A stretch of 64,000 nt of DNA from Ornithinimicrobium pekingense DSM 21552 (GTDB lineage: Bacteria; Actinomycetota; Actinomycetes; Actinomycetales; Dermatophilaceae). Shown here piece after piece: positions 28,407-36,847 of the stretch. The stretch lies in contig NZ_ATWJ01000015.1 in assembly GCF_000421185.1 (NCBI RefSeq), forward strand, positions 186,001 to 250,000. The letters are read 5' to 3'. The translations under genes were made by a program, and so were the position numbers. The notes under the pieces are model-generated. The model was not told where the DNA came from and ran no database searches. It saw only the letters and a program-made list of their open reading frames with translations. Numbering within the stretch: position 1 is the stretch's first letter; each line of letters begins with the position of its first letter.

Positions 28407-29276
28407 ATGGCTTCCCCGCAGCTGGTCACCGACACCACCGCCTGCCTGCCCGCCGGCACGGCGGAGCGGCTCGGGCTGACCGTCGTCCCGCTGCACGTCA
28501 CCGTCAGCGGCCGCGGCACGGTCAAGGCGCGCGAGATCACCCCGGCGGAGGTCGCCGACATCCTGGGCAGCAGCCGGGCGCGGATGTCGACGTCGCGGCC
28601 CTCGCCGGGGGAGCTCGCCGCGGCCTACCGGGAGGTCACCGGGCGCACGGGCTGCCGCGAGATCGTCTCGGTGCACCTGTCCGGCGCGGTGAGCGGGACG
28701 GTCGAGGCCGCCGAGCTCGCCCGGGACGAGGTCGCCGGCGAGGTCGCGGTCGAGGTCGTGGACTCGCGGGTGCTCGGGCTCGCCCTCGGGTATGCCGTGT
28801 GCGCCGGCGCCGAGGCGGCCGCCCGGGGGGAGGACGCCGAGGCCGTCGCCGGGCTGGTGCGGCGGCACGCCGCGGCCAGCCGCACCTGGTTCTACGTCGA
28901 CACCCTCGAGCACCTGCGCCGCGGCGGACGGATCGGCCGGGCGGCCGCCCTCCTGGGCTCGGCGCTGGCGATCAAGCCGTTGCTGACCCTCCGCGACGGC
29001 GAGGTGCACCCCGAGGAGAAGGTCCGGACCCGGGCCAAGGCGCTCGCACGGCTCGTCGACCGGGCGGCCGGTGCCGTGGAGGAGGCGCGCGAGCAGGGCC
29101 TGGAGGTGCGCCTCGCGGTGCACCAGCTGGCCGCGGCCGAGGCGGCCGCCGACCTGGCCGCGGTGCTGCGTGATCGCACCGGCGTCGACCCCGACGTCAC
29201 CGAGCTCGACCCCGTCGTCGGCGTCCACACCGGTCCGGGCACCCTCGGCGTCGTCGTCGCACCCCAGCCCGGCTGA
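28407..29276 (+). CDS. DegV family protein
   Basis: The 289-aa protein matches DegV/FakB-type fatty-acid-binding proteins: LVTDTTACLPAGTAERLGLTVVPLHV at the N-terminus, MSTSRPSPGELAAAY near residue 52, and VSVHLSGAVSGTVEAAEL near residue 75, with the lipid-contacting Ser/Thr positions. VDTLEHLRRGGRIGRAAAL follows near residue 165. FakB proteins present fatty acids to a FakA kinase, but no such kinase is present here. It lies 13 bases after leuS, so it is likely co-transcribed. Confidence 0.92.
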   Translation: MASPQLVTDTTACLPAGTAERLGLTVVPLHVTVSGRGTVKAREITPAEVADILGSSRARMSTSRPSPGELAAAYREVTGRTGCREIVSVHLSGAVSGTVEAAELARDEVAGEVAVEVVDSRVLGLALGYAVCAGAEAAARGEDAEAVAGLVRRHAAASRTWFYVDTLEHLRRGGRIGRAAALLGSALAIKPLLTLRDGEVHPEEKVRTRAKALARLVDRAAGAVEEAREQGLEVRLAVHQLAAAEAAADLAAVLRDRTGVDPDVTELDPVVGVHTGPGTLGVVVAPQPG

Positions 29277-29310
29277 CCCGCCCTCGGGCGAGCAGCCCGC
29301 ACCCCCGGCC

Positions 29311-29521
29311 GAGGACGTCGCGCGCACGCCCCATCCGTGACCGAGGACGTCGCGCGCACGCCCCATCCGTGACCGAGGACGTCGCGCGCACGCCCCATCC
29401 GTGACCGAGGACGTCGCACGCACGCCTCATCCGTGACCGAGGACGTCGCGCGCACGCCTCATCCGTGACCGAGGACGTCGCACGCACGCCTCATCCGTGA
29501 CCGAGGACGTCGCGCGCACGC
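29311..29521. repeat. 32-bp tandem repeat array, six full units plus one partial
   Basis: Units begin at 29311, 29343, 29375, 29407, 29439, 29471 and 29503 (partial). The unit starts GAGGACGTCG and ends CATCCGTGACC. Units 1-3 are identical. Units 4-6 vary at two positions only: G or A at unit position 12, and C or T at position 21. The repeat contains GACGTC and, in most units, GCGCGC. There are no spacers. It lies between degV and comEA. Confidence 0.95.
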
Positions 29522-29640
29522 TCTGGCACCAGCAGCACCCGAAAATGGCCGCGGACCGTCGCTCCATCCACATGGTCGCCCCGCACGGCGCACGGTCCAC
29601 AGCCCCGCTGAGCGGTCTGTCGGACCGCGCCGGCGCTGCC

Positions 29641-29646
29641 TACCGT
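29641..29646 (+). promoter_or_regulatory. leaderless -10 element for comEA
   Basis: TACCGT ends seven bases before ATG 29654; no Shine-Dalgarno sequence. It lies about 120 bases downstream of the 32-bp tandem array. Confidence 0.55.
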
Positions 29647-29653
29647 CGCCAGC

Positions 29654-30649
29654 ATGAGGACCGCGACCACGTCGGCAGGGCGTCCGGGCGAGGACCGGCT
29701 CGAGCGGCTGCTCGCCGGCGACGACGGCGAGGACGTCGACCGTGGTCCCGCCGCGGACGACCCCGCGGCGCCCACCGCGGAGGGCCTCGACGCCTGGGAC
29801 GAGCACCCGGACGATCGGCCCGGACGCGGCCGTCACCGCACGGTCGGCGTTCCTCTGCTCAGCGTGCCGCAGTCGCTGCGCAGCTCGGAGCTGACGGTCG
29901 GTGCGCGCGCGGTGCGCGGTCTCCTCGTCCTGATGGTGGCCGTGTGCCTGGTGCTCGGTGGCCGTTGGTTGTGGACCGAGCATGTCGCGGAGGCGACACC
30001 CCCGGAGCGGGTGCTGCCGGCGCCGTCCGACGAGCACGTCGCCGCGAACCAGGGTGGCGGGGCACCGGGTGCGGGGCCGGGCTCGGGTGACGGGGCCGTG
30101 GAGGGGGCTGAGGAGGGTCCGGGGGAAGCCACCGACGGTGCAGGCGGGGCAAGGGGTACAGCGCAGCCCGAGGGGACAGGCGTCCCCGAGGACCTCGTCG
30201 TCCACGTTACCGGTGCGGTGGCCGAACCGGGGGTGGTCACCGTGCCGGCGGGGTCCCGCGTGGTGGACGCCGTGCGTGCCGCGGGCGGGGTCACCGACGA
30301 GGCGGACCAGGCCGCGCTGAACCTCGCTCGCCCCCTCGTCGACGGCGAGCAGGTCTGGGTCGGACGCCCGGGTGAGACACCGCCCGTCACGCCCGGCCCG
30401 TTGCCCGGAGCGGGTGGCCCGGACGGAGGCAGGCAGGCGGAGGGGCAGGCCGCGCCTCTCGACCTCAACACCGCCACCCAGGCCGACCTGGAGGAGCTGC
30501 CGGGGGTCGGGCCGGTGACGGCCGGGCACATCCTGACGTGGCGCGACGAGCACGGCCGGTTCTCCGCGGTGGAGGAGCTGCTGGAGGTCAGCGGGATCGG
30601 GGAGCGCACCCTCGCCCAGCTGGAGCCGCTCGTCACCGTCGGCGGCTGA
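29654..30649 (+). CDS. comEA: ComEA-type DNA-binding competence protein
   Basis: ComEA binds incoming DNA at the cell surface. The 331-aa protein has a 75-residue cytoplasmic N-terminus rich in Asp/Arg, one membrane segment (GLLVLMVAVCLVLGGRWLW, near residue 92), a glycine-rich linker of about 60 residues, and an SLBB domain (VHVTGAVAEPGVVTVPAGSRV near residue 183). The C-terminal helix-hairpin-helix pair holds LDLNTATQADLEELPGVGPV and LLEVSGIGERTLAQLEPL. It is followed by comEC with one base between stop and start. Confidence 0.93.
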   Translation: MRTATTSAGRPGEDRLERLLAGDDGEDVDRGPAADDPAAPTAEGLDAWDEHPDDRPGRGRHRTVGVPLLSVPQSLRSSELTVGARAVRGLLVLMVAVCLVLGGRWLWTEHVAEATPPERVLPAPSDEHVAANQGGGAPGAGPGSGDGAVEGAEEGPGEATDGAGGARGTAQPEGTGVPEDLVVHVTGAVAEPGVVTVPAGSRVVDAVRAAGGVTDEADQAALNLARPLVDGEQVWVGRPGETPPVTPGPLPGAGGPDGGRQAEGQAAPLDLNTATQADLEELPGVGPVTAGHILTWRDEHGRFSAVEELLEVSGIGERTLAQLEPLVTVGG

Positions 30650-30650
30650 G

Positions 30651-33077
30651 GTGCCGGCCACCGGCTCGACGGCGGACGCCGTGGGCTCGCGGGACGCCGA
30701 GGACGCGCGCAAGGAGGCCCGGCTGGACCTGCGCCTGGTCCTGCCGGCCCTGGTGGCGTGGGCGGTCCTGACCGCGCTGGTCCCGGGGCCGGCGTGGGTT
30801 CTGGTGGCGGTCGGGAGCGTGGCCGCGCTGACGGCGACGGTGATGACCCGGGCGGCCGGGTGGGGTCCGCCGCACGTCGCGCGCGAGCCGCCCTCCCCGT
30901 GGCGGGTGGTGCGCGGTCAGGTGGCCCTGAGCCTCGCGGCGGTCGGCCTCGTGTGCCTGGCGGGCGCGGCTCACGTGGCCCGCGACCGTGCGGGGCCCGT
31001 GGCCGGGTGGGGCCAGGAAGGTGCGGTCGTGTCGGTGACCGGGACGGTGACGACCGAGCCCCGGGTCCTCACCCGGGGCGACGAGCGCGAACCCCTCGTG
31101 ATCCTCGACCTGCGGCTGCAGCGGGCCACCGGGCGGGGGACGACCGTCGGCACCGCCGCACCGGTGGTGGTGATGACGTCAGCTGGTGAGGGGTGGGAGG
31201 AGCTGCGCTGGCGCAGCACGGTGCGGGCCGAGGGGCGGCTGCGGGTCACGGAGAGCGGTGACCGGTCGGTCGCGATGCTCGTGCCGCGCGGGCCACCGGT
31301 CACCCTCCGCCCGCCGGGAGGCGTGCTCAGCGCGACCGACCACGTGCGCGACCGCTTCCGGGAGGCCGTCGACCCCCTGCCGGCCGACGCGCGCGGGCTG
31401 GTGCCCGGCCTGGTCATCGGCGACACGTCGCTGACGCCGCCCGACCTCACCGAGGACATGCGGGCGACCGGGATGACCCACCTGTCGGCCGTCAGCGGCA
31501 GCAACGTCGCGCTGGTGACCGGCGCGCTCGCCCTGCTCGTCGCGGCGGCAGGGGTCCGGCTGCGCTGGCGCACGCCGCTCGTGCTGGTGGGACTGGTCGG
31601 CTTCGTGCTGCTCTGCCGGCCCGAGCCCTCCGTCCTGCGGGCTGCGGTCATGGGCTCGGTGGGGCTGGTCGCCCTGTCGTCGGCACGGCGCCGGGTCAGT
31701 CTCCCGGCCCTGGGGGCCGCGGTGCTCGGCCTGCTGTGCCTCGACCCCTGGCTGGCGCGGTCCTACGGCTTCGCCCTGTCCACGCTGGCCACCCTCGGGC
31801 TGGTCGTGTGGTCGCGCCCGTGGGGCGATGCCATCGCCGCCCGGCTGCCGCCGCGGGCCGCGCTGGTCGGCGACGCGCTCGCGGTGCCGCTCGCCGCCCA
31901 GGTCGCGTGCGCGCCCGTCATCGTGCTGCTGCAGGGCAGCATCACCACGGTCGCGGTCCTGGCCAACCTGCTGGCGGCCCCGCTGGTGGCACCGACGACG
32001 GTGCTCGGGGTCGTCGCGGCCGTGCTGTCCCCGCTCTCGCTGACGCTGGCCACCGTCGTGGCCTGGGGTGCCGCACTGCCGGCCTGGATGCTGGGTCGCA
32101 TCGCCCGTGTCGGGGCCGACGTCCCCTACGGGACGCTCGACTGGGTCGACGGGCCGGCCGGGGCCCTGCTCCTCACCGCGCTGACCACCGGGGTCCTGCT
32201 GACCGGGCCGTGGTGGCGGGACAGGCTGCGCCGGCACCGGTGGTGGGGGTATGCCGCGCTCGGCACCGTCGCCGGTCTGCTGTGGCCGGCGCCGGGCTCG
32301 GGTGCCTGGCCACCGCCCGGTTGGGTCGTGGCCGGCTGCGACGTCGGCCAGGGGGACGCCTTCGTCGTCCGGTCCGGACCGGACTCGGTCCTCGTCGTGG
32401 ACACCGGTCCCGACCCGGGCCCGGTCGCGGCGTGCCTGCGCGACCTTCGCGTGCGGCGCGTGGACGGCCTGTTCCTGTCCCACTTCCACAGCGACCACGT
32501 CGGCGGGCTCGGCGGGGTGCTGGCCGAGGCCGAGGTGGCCACCGCATACCTCAGCCCGGTCCGGGACCCGCCCGCCGTGGCCGCAGCAACGCTCGGTCTG
32601 CTGGGGGAGGCCGGGGTGCCGACCGTCGAGCTGCGTGCGGGCCGCAGCCTGGGGATCGGCGACGCGCTCGTCGAGGTCGTGTCACCGGGGCAGCGGCCGG
32701 TCGTCGGCGGGTCGGCCGCCAACAACGCCAGCCTGGTGCTGGACGTCGCGGTCGGCCCGACTCGGATGCTGATGACCGGGGACATCGAGCCGGAGGCCGC
32801 CCGCACGGTGCGCCGCGCGGTAGAGGGTCGCGACTACGACCTGCTTAAGGTGGCCCACCACGGCTCCGCCGCCCAGGACCCCGACCTCGTCACCGGGACG
32901 CGTGCCGAGGTGGCCCTCATCGGCGTGGGGGAGGACAACACCTTCGGGCACCCCGCTCCCAGCGCGCTGACCCTCCTGCGCGGCGCCGGGATGGTCGTGC
33001 TGCGCACCGACATCGACGGCGACGTCGCGGTCAGCCGCGACGGGGACGCGATCGTCGTGCACCGCCGGGAGGAGTGA
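30651..33077 (+). CDS. comEC: ComEC/Rec2 family DNA-uptake channel protein
   Basis: ComEC forms the inner membrane channel for single-stranded DNA. The 808-aa protein has N-terminal membrane segments (about residues 25-110), an OB-like extracellular stretch with VVSVTGTVTTEPRVLT, the competence domain from about residue 245 (LVIGDTSLTPPDL, MTHLSAVSGSNVALVTG) with many membrane segments to about 540, and a metallo-beta-lactamase-like domain with DVGQGDAFVV, LSHFHSDHVGG near residue 610, LMTGDIE and KVAHHGSA. The metal ligands look intact. Start GTG 30651 follows the comEA stop directly. Confidence 0.93.
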   Translation: MPATGSTADAVGSRDAEDARKEARLDLRLVLPALVAWAVLTALVPGPAWVLVAVGSVAALTATVMTRAAGWGPPHVAREPPSPWRVVRGQVALSLAAVGLVCLAGAAHVARDRAGPVAGWGQEGAVVSVTGTVTTEPRVLTRGDEREPLVILDLRLQRATGRGTTVGTAAPVVVMTSAGEGWEELRWRSTVRAEGRLRVTESGDRSVAMLVPRGPPVTLRPPGGVLSATDHVRDRFREAVDPLPADARGLVPGLVIGDTSLTPPDLTEDMRATGMTHLSAVSGSNVALVTGALALLVAAAGVRLRWRTPLVLVGLVGFVLLCRPEPSVLRAAVMGSVGLVALSSARRRVSLPALGAAVLGLLCLDPWLARSYGFALSTLATLGLVVWSRPWGDAIAARLPPRAALVGDALAVPLAAQVACAPVIVLLQGSITTVAVLANLLAAPLVAPTTVLGVVAAVLSPLSLTLATVVAWGAALPAWMLGRIARVGADVPYGTLDWVDGPAGALLLTALTTGVLLTGPWWRDRLRRHRWWGYAALGTVAGLLWPAPGSGAWPPPGWVVAGCDVGQGDAFVVRSGPDSVLVVDTGPDPGPVAACLRDLRVRRVDGLFLSHFHSDHVGGLGGVLAEAEVATAYLSPVRDPPAVAAATLGLLGEAGVPTVELRAGRSLGIGDALVEVVSPGQRPVVGGSAANNASLVLDVAVGPTRMLMTGDIEPEAARTVRRAVEGRDYDLLKVAHHGSAAQDPDLVTGTRAEVALIGVGEDNTFGHPAPSALTLLRGAGMVVLRTDIDGDVAVSRDGDAIVVHRREE

Positions 33078-33105
33078 CCGGGGCCGGGCTGGGGCGGCCC
33101 CGGTC
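33076..33105. terminator. hairpin between comEC and the LysR gene
   Basis: A perfect 10-bp stem (33076-33085 with 33096-33105) overlaps the comEC stop codon and lies before the convergent LysR stop. No T tract. Confidence 0.55.
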
Positions 33106-33147
33106 TGCGGCCCAGGACTCCGCCAGGCCGGTGCGCAGGCGTGGAGC

Positions 33148-34083
33148 TCAGGCCTGCGGCTGGAGCTGACGGGCCTCCAGGTCCGTCGCGCTCCTGCGCA
33201 GCGCCTCGACCGTGACGGCGACCGCGGGCACCCGCAGCAGGTCGGGGGTGGTCACGATCTGCACCACACGGCGCGAGGGCGGCGACACCGGCCGGACGGC
33301 CACGTCGGGGTGCGACACCGAGCGCAGGATGAGCTGCGGGGCGAGCGCCACGCCCAGGCCCGCGGCGACCAGGCCGAGGACGGCGACGTAGTCCTCGGTC
33401 TCGAAGGTCACGTCGGGGGCGAAGCCCGCGTCGTGCGCCAGGGACAGCAGGTGCCCGCGGCAGCGGGCGCACCCGGCGATCCACCGGTCGCCGGCGAGGT
33501 CGGCGATGTCGACCTCGCTGCGCTCGGCGAGCGGATGGGTGCGCGGCAGCACCAGCATGACCGGGTCGGTGAGCACGTCGATGACCTCCAGCCCGGCCAG
33601 GTCGTCCTCGCCGCGACCCGGGTCGGTCCCCTCGTAGGAGAAGGCCACCGCCAGGTCGACCGAGCCCGCCCGCAGCGCGGCCAGCGACTCCGGCGGCTCC
33701 GCCTCGGTGAACTTCACGGTGATCGCCGGGTGGCTCTCGCGGAGCTCGGCCAGGGCCCGGGGGACCAGGGTGGCCGAGGATGAGGGGAAGGCCATGAGCC
33801 GCACGTCTCCGCGGCGCAGGCCGGCGATGGCCGAGATGTCGGCCTCGGCCCGGTCGAGGGCGTCGAGGATCTCGTGGGCGTGCCGGGCCAGCACGCGACC
33901 CGCCTCGGTCAGGCGGACCGACCGGCCGGCACGCTCGACGAGCACGGTGCCGGTGCGCTCCTCCAGACGGCGCACCATCTGGCTCACGGCGGGCTGGGTG
34001 TAGCCCAGCGAGTGGGCGGCCGCCGTGAACGTCCCCTCGTCGGCGATCGCCTTCATCACCCGCAACCCTGCAGCGTCAAGCAT
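33148..34083 (-). CDS. LysR family transcriptional regulator
   Basis: The 311-aa regulator has the N-terminal winged helix-turn-helix (LRVMKAIADEGTFTAAAHSLGYTQPAVSQMVRRLEE) and a type 2 periplasmic-binding-like effector domain starting near residue 90 (GDVRLMAFPSSSATLVPRALAELRESHP). It is divergent from a DoxX-like/Usp pair, which it probably controls. Cys residues in GCARCRGH near residue 203 could sense oxidants, but this is inference. ATG 34083 is supported by TATGAT six bases upstream. Confidence 0.93.
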   Translation of the reverse strand: MLDAAGLRVMKAIADEGTFTAAAHSLGYTQPAVSQMVRRLEERTGTVLVERAGRSVRLTEAGRVLARHAHEILDALDRAEADISAIAGLRRGDVRLMAFPSSSATLVPRALAELRESHPAITVKFTEAEPPESLAALRAGSVDLAVAFSYEGTDPGRGEDDLAGLEVIDVLTDPVMLVLPRTHPLAERSEVDIADLAGDRWIAGCARCRGHLLSLAHDAGFAPDVTFETEDYVAVLGLVAAGLGVALAPQLILRSVSHPDVAVRPVSPPSRRVVQIVTTPDLLRVPAVAVTVEALRRSATDLEARQLQPQA

Positions 34084-34089
34084 GCGTGG

Positions 34090-34095
34090 ATCATA
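34090..34095 (-). promoter_or_regulatory. leaderless -10 element for the LysR gene
   Basis: TATGAT on the minus strand ends six bases before ATG 34083. Confidence 0.6.
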
Positions 34096-34099
34096 ACCG

Positions 34100-34112
34100 G
34101 CGCTAATAGCGC
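34100..34112. promoter_or_regulatory. palindrome GCGCTA-A-TAGCGC, candidate LysR operator
   Basis: A perfect 6-1-6 palindrome lies four bases upstream of the LysR -10 box and faces the divergent DoxX promoter. Position fits LysR autoregulation and divergent control. Confidence 0.5.
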
Positions 34113-34179
34113 AGGGGAAGGATCCACGGCTCCGGCGCCGTCGGGACGAAGGTCCCCCGCACCACCGGACCTCAGGCTC

Positions 34180-34185
34180 TACTAT
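34180..34185 (+). promoter_or_regulatory. candidate -10 element for the DoxX-like gene
   Basis: TACTAT lies 64 bases before ATG 34250, which has its own Shine-Dalgarno sequence. No convincing -35 box. Confidence 0.4.
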
Positions 34186-34249
34186 GCGGCGTCGGAGATT
34201 GGGACGCTGGAGTCAGCCACAAAGATCTCAACCGAAGGAGCTGGCCGAC

Positions 34250-34792
34250 ATGACAACGCGAACCCAGTACCACGTGGACCCCCACCTCGACGTCGTGGGT
34301 GAGGGCAAGCACTTCCTGCCCACCGCCGGGGGGTACGCGCTGGCCGTCATGCGCATCGCCTTCGGCTTCTACTTCCTGTGGGCGTTCGTGGACAAGATGT
34401 TCGGCCTCGGTTTCGCCACCCCGGCGGAGCGCGCGGTCGTCAACGGCGGATCCCCGACCACCGGCTACCTGTCCGGCGTCGAGGGCCCCCTGGCCGGCTT
34501 CTACAACGGCATGGCCGGCAGCACGTTGATCGACATCCTGTTCATGGCCGGCCTGCTGGGCATCGGCGTCACCCTGATGCTGGGTGCGGGAGCCCGCGTG
34601 GGCGCCCTGGCCGGTGCGCTGATGTACCTGTTCATGTACGGCGCCGCGATCCCCACGGTGACCAACCCGTTCCTGGACGACCACCTCACCGGCGCCATCG
34701 TCATGGTCGTCATCGCGACGATCCCGGCGGCGTGGAGCTACCTGGGCCTCGGCGCCTGGTGGGCCCGGATCGCCCCGTCCTGGCTGCGCTGA
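34250..34792 (+). CDS. DoxX-like membrane protein
   Basis: The 180-aa protein has four predicted membrane segments: ALAVMRIAFGFYFLWAFVDKM (about residues 29-50), TLIDILFMAGLLGIGVTLML (87-106), GALAGALMYLFMYGAAIPT (115-133) and GAIVMVVIATIPAAWSYLGL (144-164). Order and the N-terminal R-I-x-x-G motif resemble the DoxX/DoxD family. Some family members take part in thiol or quinone redox chemistry, others have no known role. AAGGAG lies nine bases before ATG 34250. A universal stress gene follows six bases downstream, and a LysR gene is divergent. Confidence 0.7.
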   Translation: MTTRTQYHVDPHLDVVGEGKHFLPTAGGYALAVMRIAFGFYFLWAFVDKMFGLGFATPAERAVVNGGSPTTGYLSGVEGPLAGFYNGMAGSTLIDILFMAGLLGIGVTLMLGAGARVGALAGALMYLFMYGAAIPTVTNPFLDDHLTGAIVMVVIATIPAAWSYLGLGAWWARIAPSWLR

Positions 34793-34798
34793 CCGGCG

Positions 34799-35659
34799 AT
34801 GAGCGCCACGGTGCAGGCCCCCGGGCCGGTGCTGGTCGGCGTCGACGGATCGACACGCAACGCCTCCGCGGTCGCCTGGGCCGCCGCGGAGGCGGCGTCA
34901 TCCTCAGCGCCGCTGGTCCTGGTGCATGACGACGGGGGATCGGGCGAGGCCGCCGGCCGGGCGACGCTGGAACGCGCCGCCGCAGAGGTGGCCAGGATCG
35001 AGCGGCAGCTCCGCCCGACCATCCAGGTCCTGACCGCGCACGGCGCGGCGGTGGGCCTGGTCGAGACGGCCCACGAGCTGGAACGGGCCGGACGACAACA
35101 GCACAGCGGACAGTCAGCGGCAGGCACGGCGACCGTGGTCGTCGGCCGGCGCGGCGCGGGCGGCTTCCGGGCCATGAACCTGGGCTCGACGGCCCGTCGG
35201 CTCGTCCACCAGGACGGGCCGCCCACGGTAGTCGTGCCCACCGGATGGGACCCCGCCACGGTCGAGCCCAGCGCCCCGGTCGTCGTGGACGCCCGGTGCG
35301 TGGACGGCGAGCCGGACACCCCGGCCCTGGCGGCAGCGATGGCCCGGGCGCACCGCGAGCAGCGACCCGTGGTGGCGGTCTCGGTGTGGTCGGTCCCGCC
35401 CGAGCAGGCCCGTGCAGGGCGCTCCATCGCCCAGGTCTGGGCGGAGTACGCCGACCGGGCCGAGCGTGAGCTGGACGAGCGGCTGCAGCCCTGGCGCACG
35501 GCATACCCCTCGGTGAAGGTGGTCGCGGTCGCGACCGACCGGCACCCGGTGGCGGCCCTGCTCGACCAGGCCAGCGGCGCCGAGCTGCTCGTGGTGCCGC
35601 GCGGCGTCACCGGCTGCGCGGTCGTGGAGTACGCCGACTGTCCCGTCATCGTCGTGTAG
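34799..35659 (+). CDS. tandem-domain universal stress protein
   Basis: The 286-aa protein has two Usp-like domains. The first begins VLVGVDGSTRNASAVAWAAAEA at residue 12 and ends with VVGRRGAGGFRAMNLGST, matching the G-x2-G-x9-G-S/T ATP-binding pattern. The second, from about residue 162, ends in LLVVPRGVTGCAVVEYADCP, where the ATP-binding glycines are degenerate. Usp proteins are cytoplasmic stress or energy-state effectors. It forms a likely operon with the DoxX-like gene. Confidence 0.85.
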   Translation: MSATVQAPGPVLVGVDGSTRNASAVAWAAAEAASSSAPLVLVHDDGGSGEAAGRATLERAAAEVARIERQLRPTIQVLTAHGAAVGLVETAHELERAGRQQHSGQSAAGTATVVVGRRGAGGFRAMNLGSTARRLVHQDGPPTVVVPTGWDPATVEPSAPVVVDARCVDGEPDTPALAAAMARAHREQRPVVAVSVWSVPPEQARAGRSIAQVWAEYADRAERELDERLQPWRTAYPSVKVVAVATDRHPVAALLDQASGAELLVVPRGVTGCAVVEYADCPVIVV

Positions 35660-35678
35660 GAGGTGCGCACGACTCACA

Positions 35679-35718
35679 GGCACGGCGCCCGGTCCTCCCA
35701 GGACCCGGGCGCCGTGCC
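35679..35718 (+). terminator. hairpin after the universal stress gene
   Basis: An 18-bp stem with one bulged base (35679-35696 with 35700-35718) and a three-base loop follows the stop by 20 bases. No T tract. Confidence 0.7.
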
Positions 35719-35766
35719 ACGTCGCGCCCCGTGCCCCGCGCGGCGGCGACCGGCCCGGGCTGCGGG

Positions 35767-35772
35767 CACAAT
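35767..35772 (+). promoter_or_regulatory. candidate leaderless -10 element for the sirtuin gene
   Basis: CACAAT ends six bases before GTG 35779; no Shine-Dalgarno sequence. Confidence 0.4.
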
Positions 35773-35778
35773 GGGCGC

Positions 35779-36729
35779 GTGGACCGGACCCTGCCCCTGC
35801 GCTCCCTGGGTGAGCCCGTCGCGGCCGTCGGCACCACGCCGCCGGTCCTGGACGGTCCGGTCAGCACGGCGCTGACGCTGCCGCCCGCCACGCCCCTGGA
35901 CGAGCCGGGGTATGCGGTGCTGCGCGACCTCGTGGCCGCCGGGCGGGTGCTGGTGCTCACCGGGGCGGGGATGTCGACCGCGTCGGGGATCCCGGACTAC
36001 CGCGGGCCGGACGGGCAGCGCCGGGTGCAGCCGATGCAGCACGCCGAGTTCGTCGGGTCGGGCCAGGCCCGGCAGCGCTACTGGGCCCGGGCCTTCAGCG
36101 GGTGGGAACGCTTCGCCGCGGCCCGCCCCAACGTCGCGCACGAGGCCGTCGCCGCCCTGCAGCGGGCCGGCCTGGTCGACGGGGTCATCACCCAGAACGT
36201 CGACGGGCTGCACCAGCGCGCCGGCGCCCGTGACGTGCTGGAGCTGCACGGCAGCCTGGGCCGGGTGGTCTGTCTGGACTGCGGCGAGCCGTACACCCGT
36301 GAGCAGGTCCACGACTGGCTCGTGGAGGCCAACCCGGGGTTCGTGGCGCGGGCCGGCGGCGGGGAGGTCAGGCCAGACGGCGACGTCGTCCTCGCCGAGG
36401 AGCTCGTGCGCCGCTTCCGCGCACCTCGCTGCCTGGTGTGCGGTGGCGACGCCCTCAAGCCGGACGTGGTGTTCTTCGGCGGCTCGGTGCCCAGGCCGGT
36501 GGTGGAGCAGGCCTTCGCGATGCTGGGCCGGTCGGGGCTGCTGCTCGTGCTCGGGTCCTCGCTGCGGGTCATGAGCGGATACCGGTTCGTGCGCCGGGCG
36601 GCGCGCGACGGCATACCCGTGGCCGTGGTCACCCGCGGGGAGACTCGGGGCGCCGGGGAGCCGACCGTGCAGCTGGACTGCCTGCTCGACGACGTGCTGC
36701 CGCGGCTGGTGGCCGACCTCGCGGCCTGA
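35779..36729 (+). CDS. NAD-dependent protein deacylase (Sir2 family)
   Basis: Sirtuins remove acyl groups from lysines using NAD. The 316-aa chain has the NAD-binding GAGMSTASGIPDYRGP near residue 65, the catalytic TQNVDGLHQRAG and ELHGSLGRVVCLDCG (catalytic His), a four-cysteine zinc site (CLDC and CLVC about 55 residues apart), KPDVVFFGGSVP, and GSSLRVMSGYRFV. An N-terminal extension of about 45 residues precedes the core. GTG 35779 is selected from the -10 spacing. Target proteins are unknown. Confidence 0.93.
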   Translation: MDRTLPLRSLGEPVAAVGTTPPVLDGPVSTALTLPPATPLDEPGYAVLRDLVAAGRVLVLTGAGMSTASGIPDYRGPDGQRRVQPMQHAEFVGSGQARQRYWARAFSGWERFAAARPNVAHEAVAALQRAGLVDGVITQNVDGLHQRAGARDVLELHGSLGRVVCLDCGEPYTREQVHDWLVEANPGFVARAGGGEVRPDGDVVLAEELVRRFRAPRCLVCGGDALKPDVVFFGGSVPRPVVEQAFAMLGRSGLLLVLGSSLRVMSGYRFVRRAARDGIPVAVVTRGETRGAGEPTVQLDCLLDDVLPRLVADLAA

Positions 36730-36847
36730 CCCCCGGAGTCGGCGGCACCGCCCGGCGTGCTCGGCGCCCGCAGGGATGGTGTGATCGGGGGGTGGACGTG
36801 ACCGCCGGCGGCGCCGCCGCGCGGACCAACCGGAGGAGGACGACGAC

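Noticed and set aside
25094-28561. Open frame of 1155 codons antisense to leuS
   Set aside because: Same reason: shadow of leuS, low complexity, no motif.
29197-29487. Repetitive protein-coding frames within the 32-bp array
   Set aside because: The repeat period is 32, which shifts frame each unit. The frames exist only because the repeat lacks stops, and there is no start signal.
29311-29521. CRISPR array
   Set aside because: Units are directly adjacent with no spacers, and no cas gene is present.
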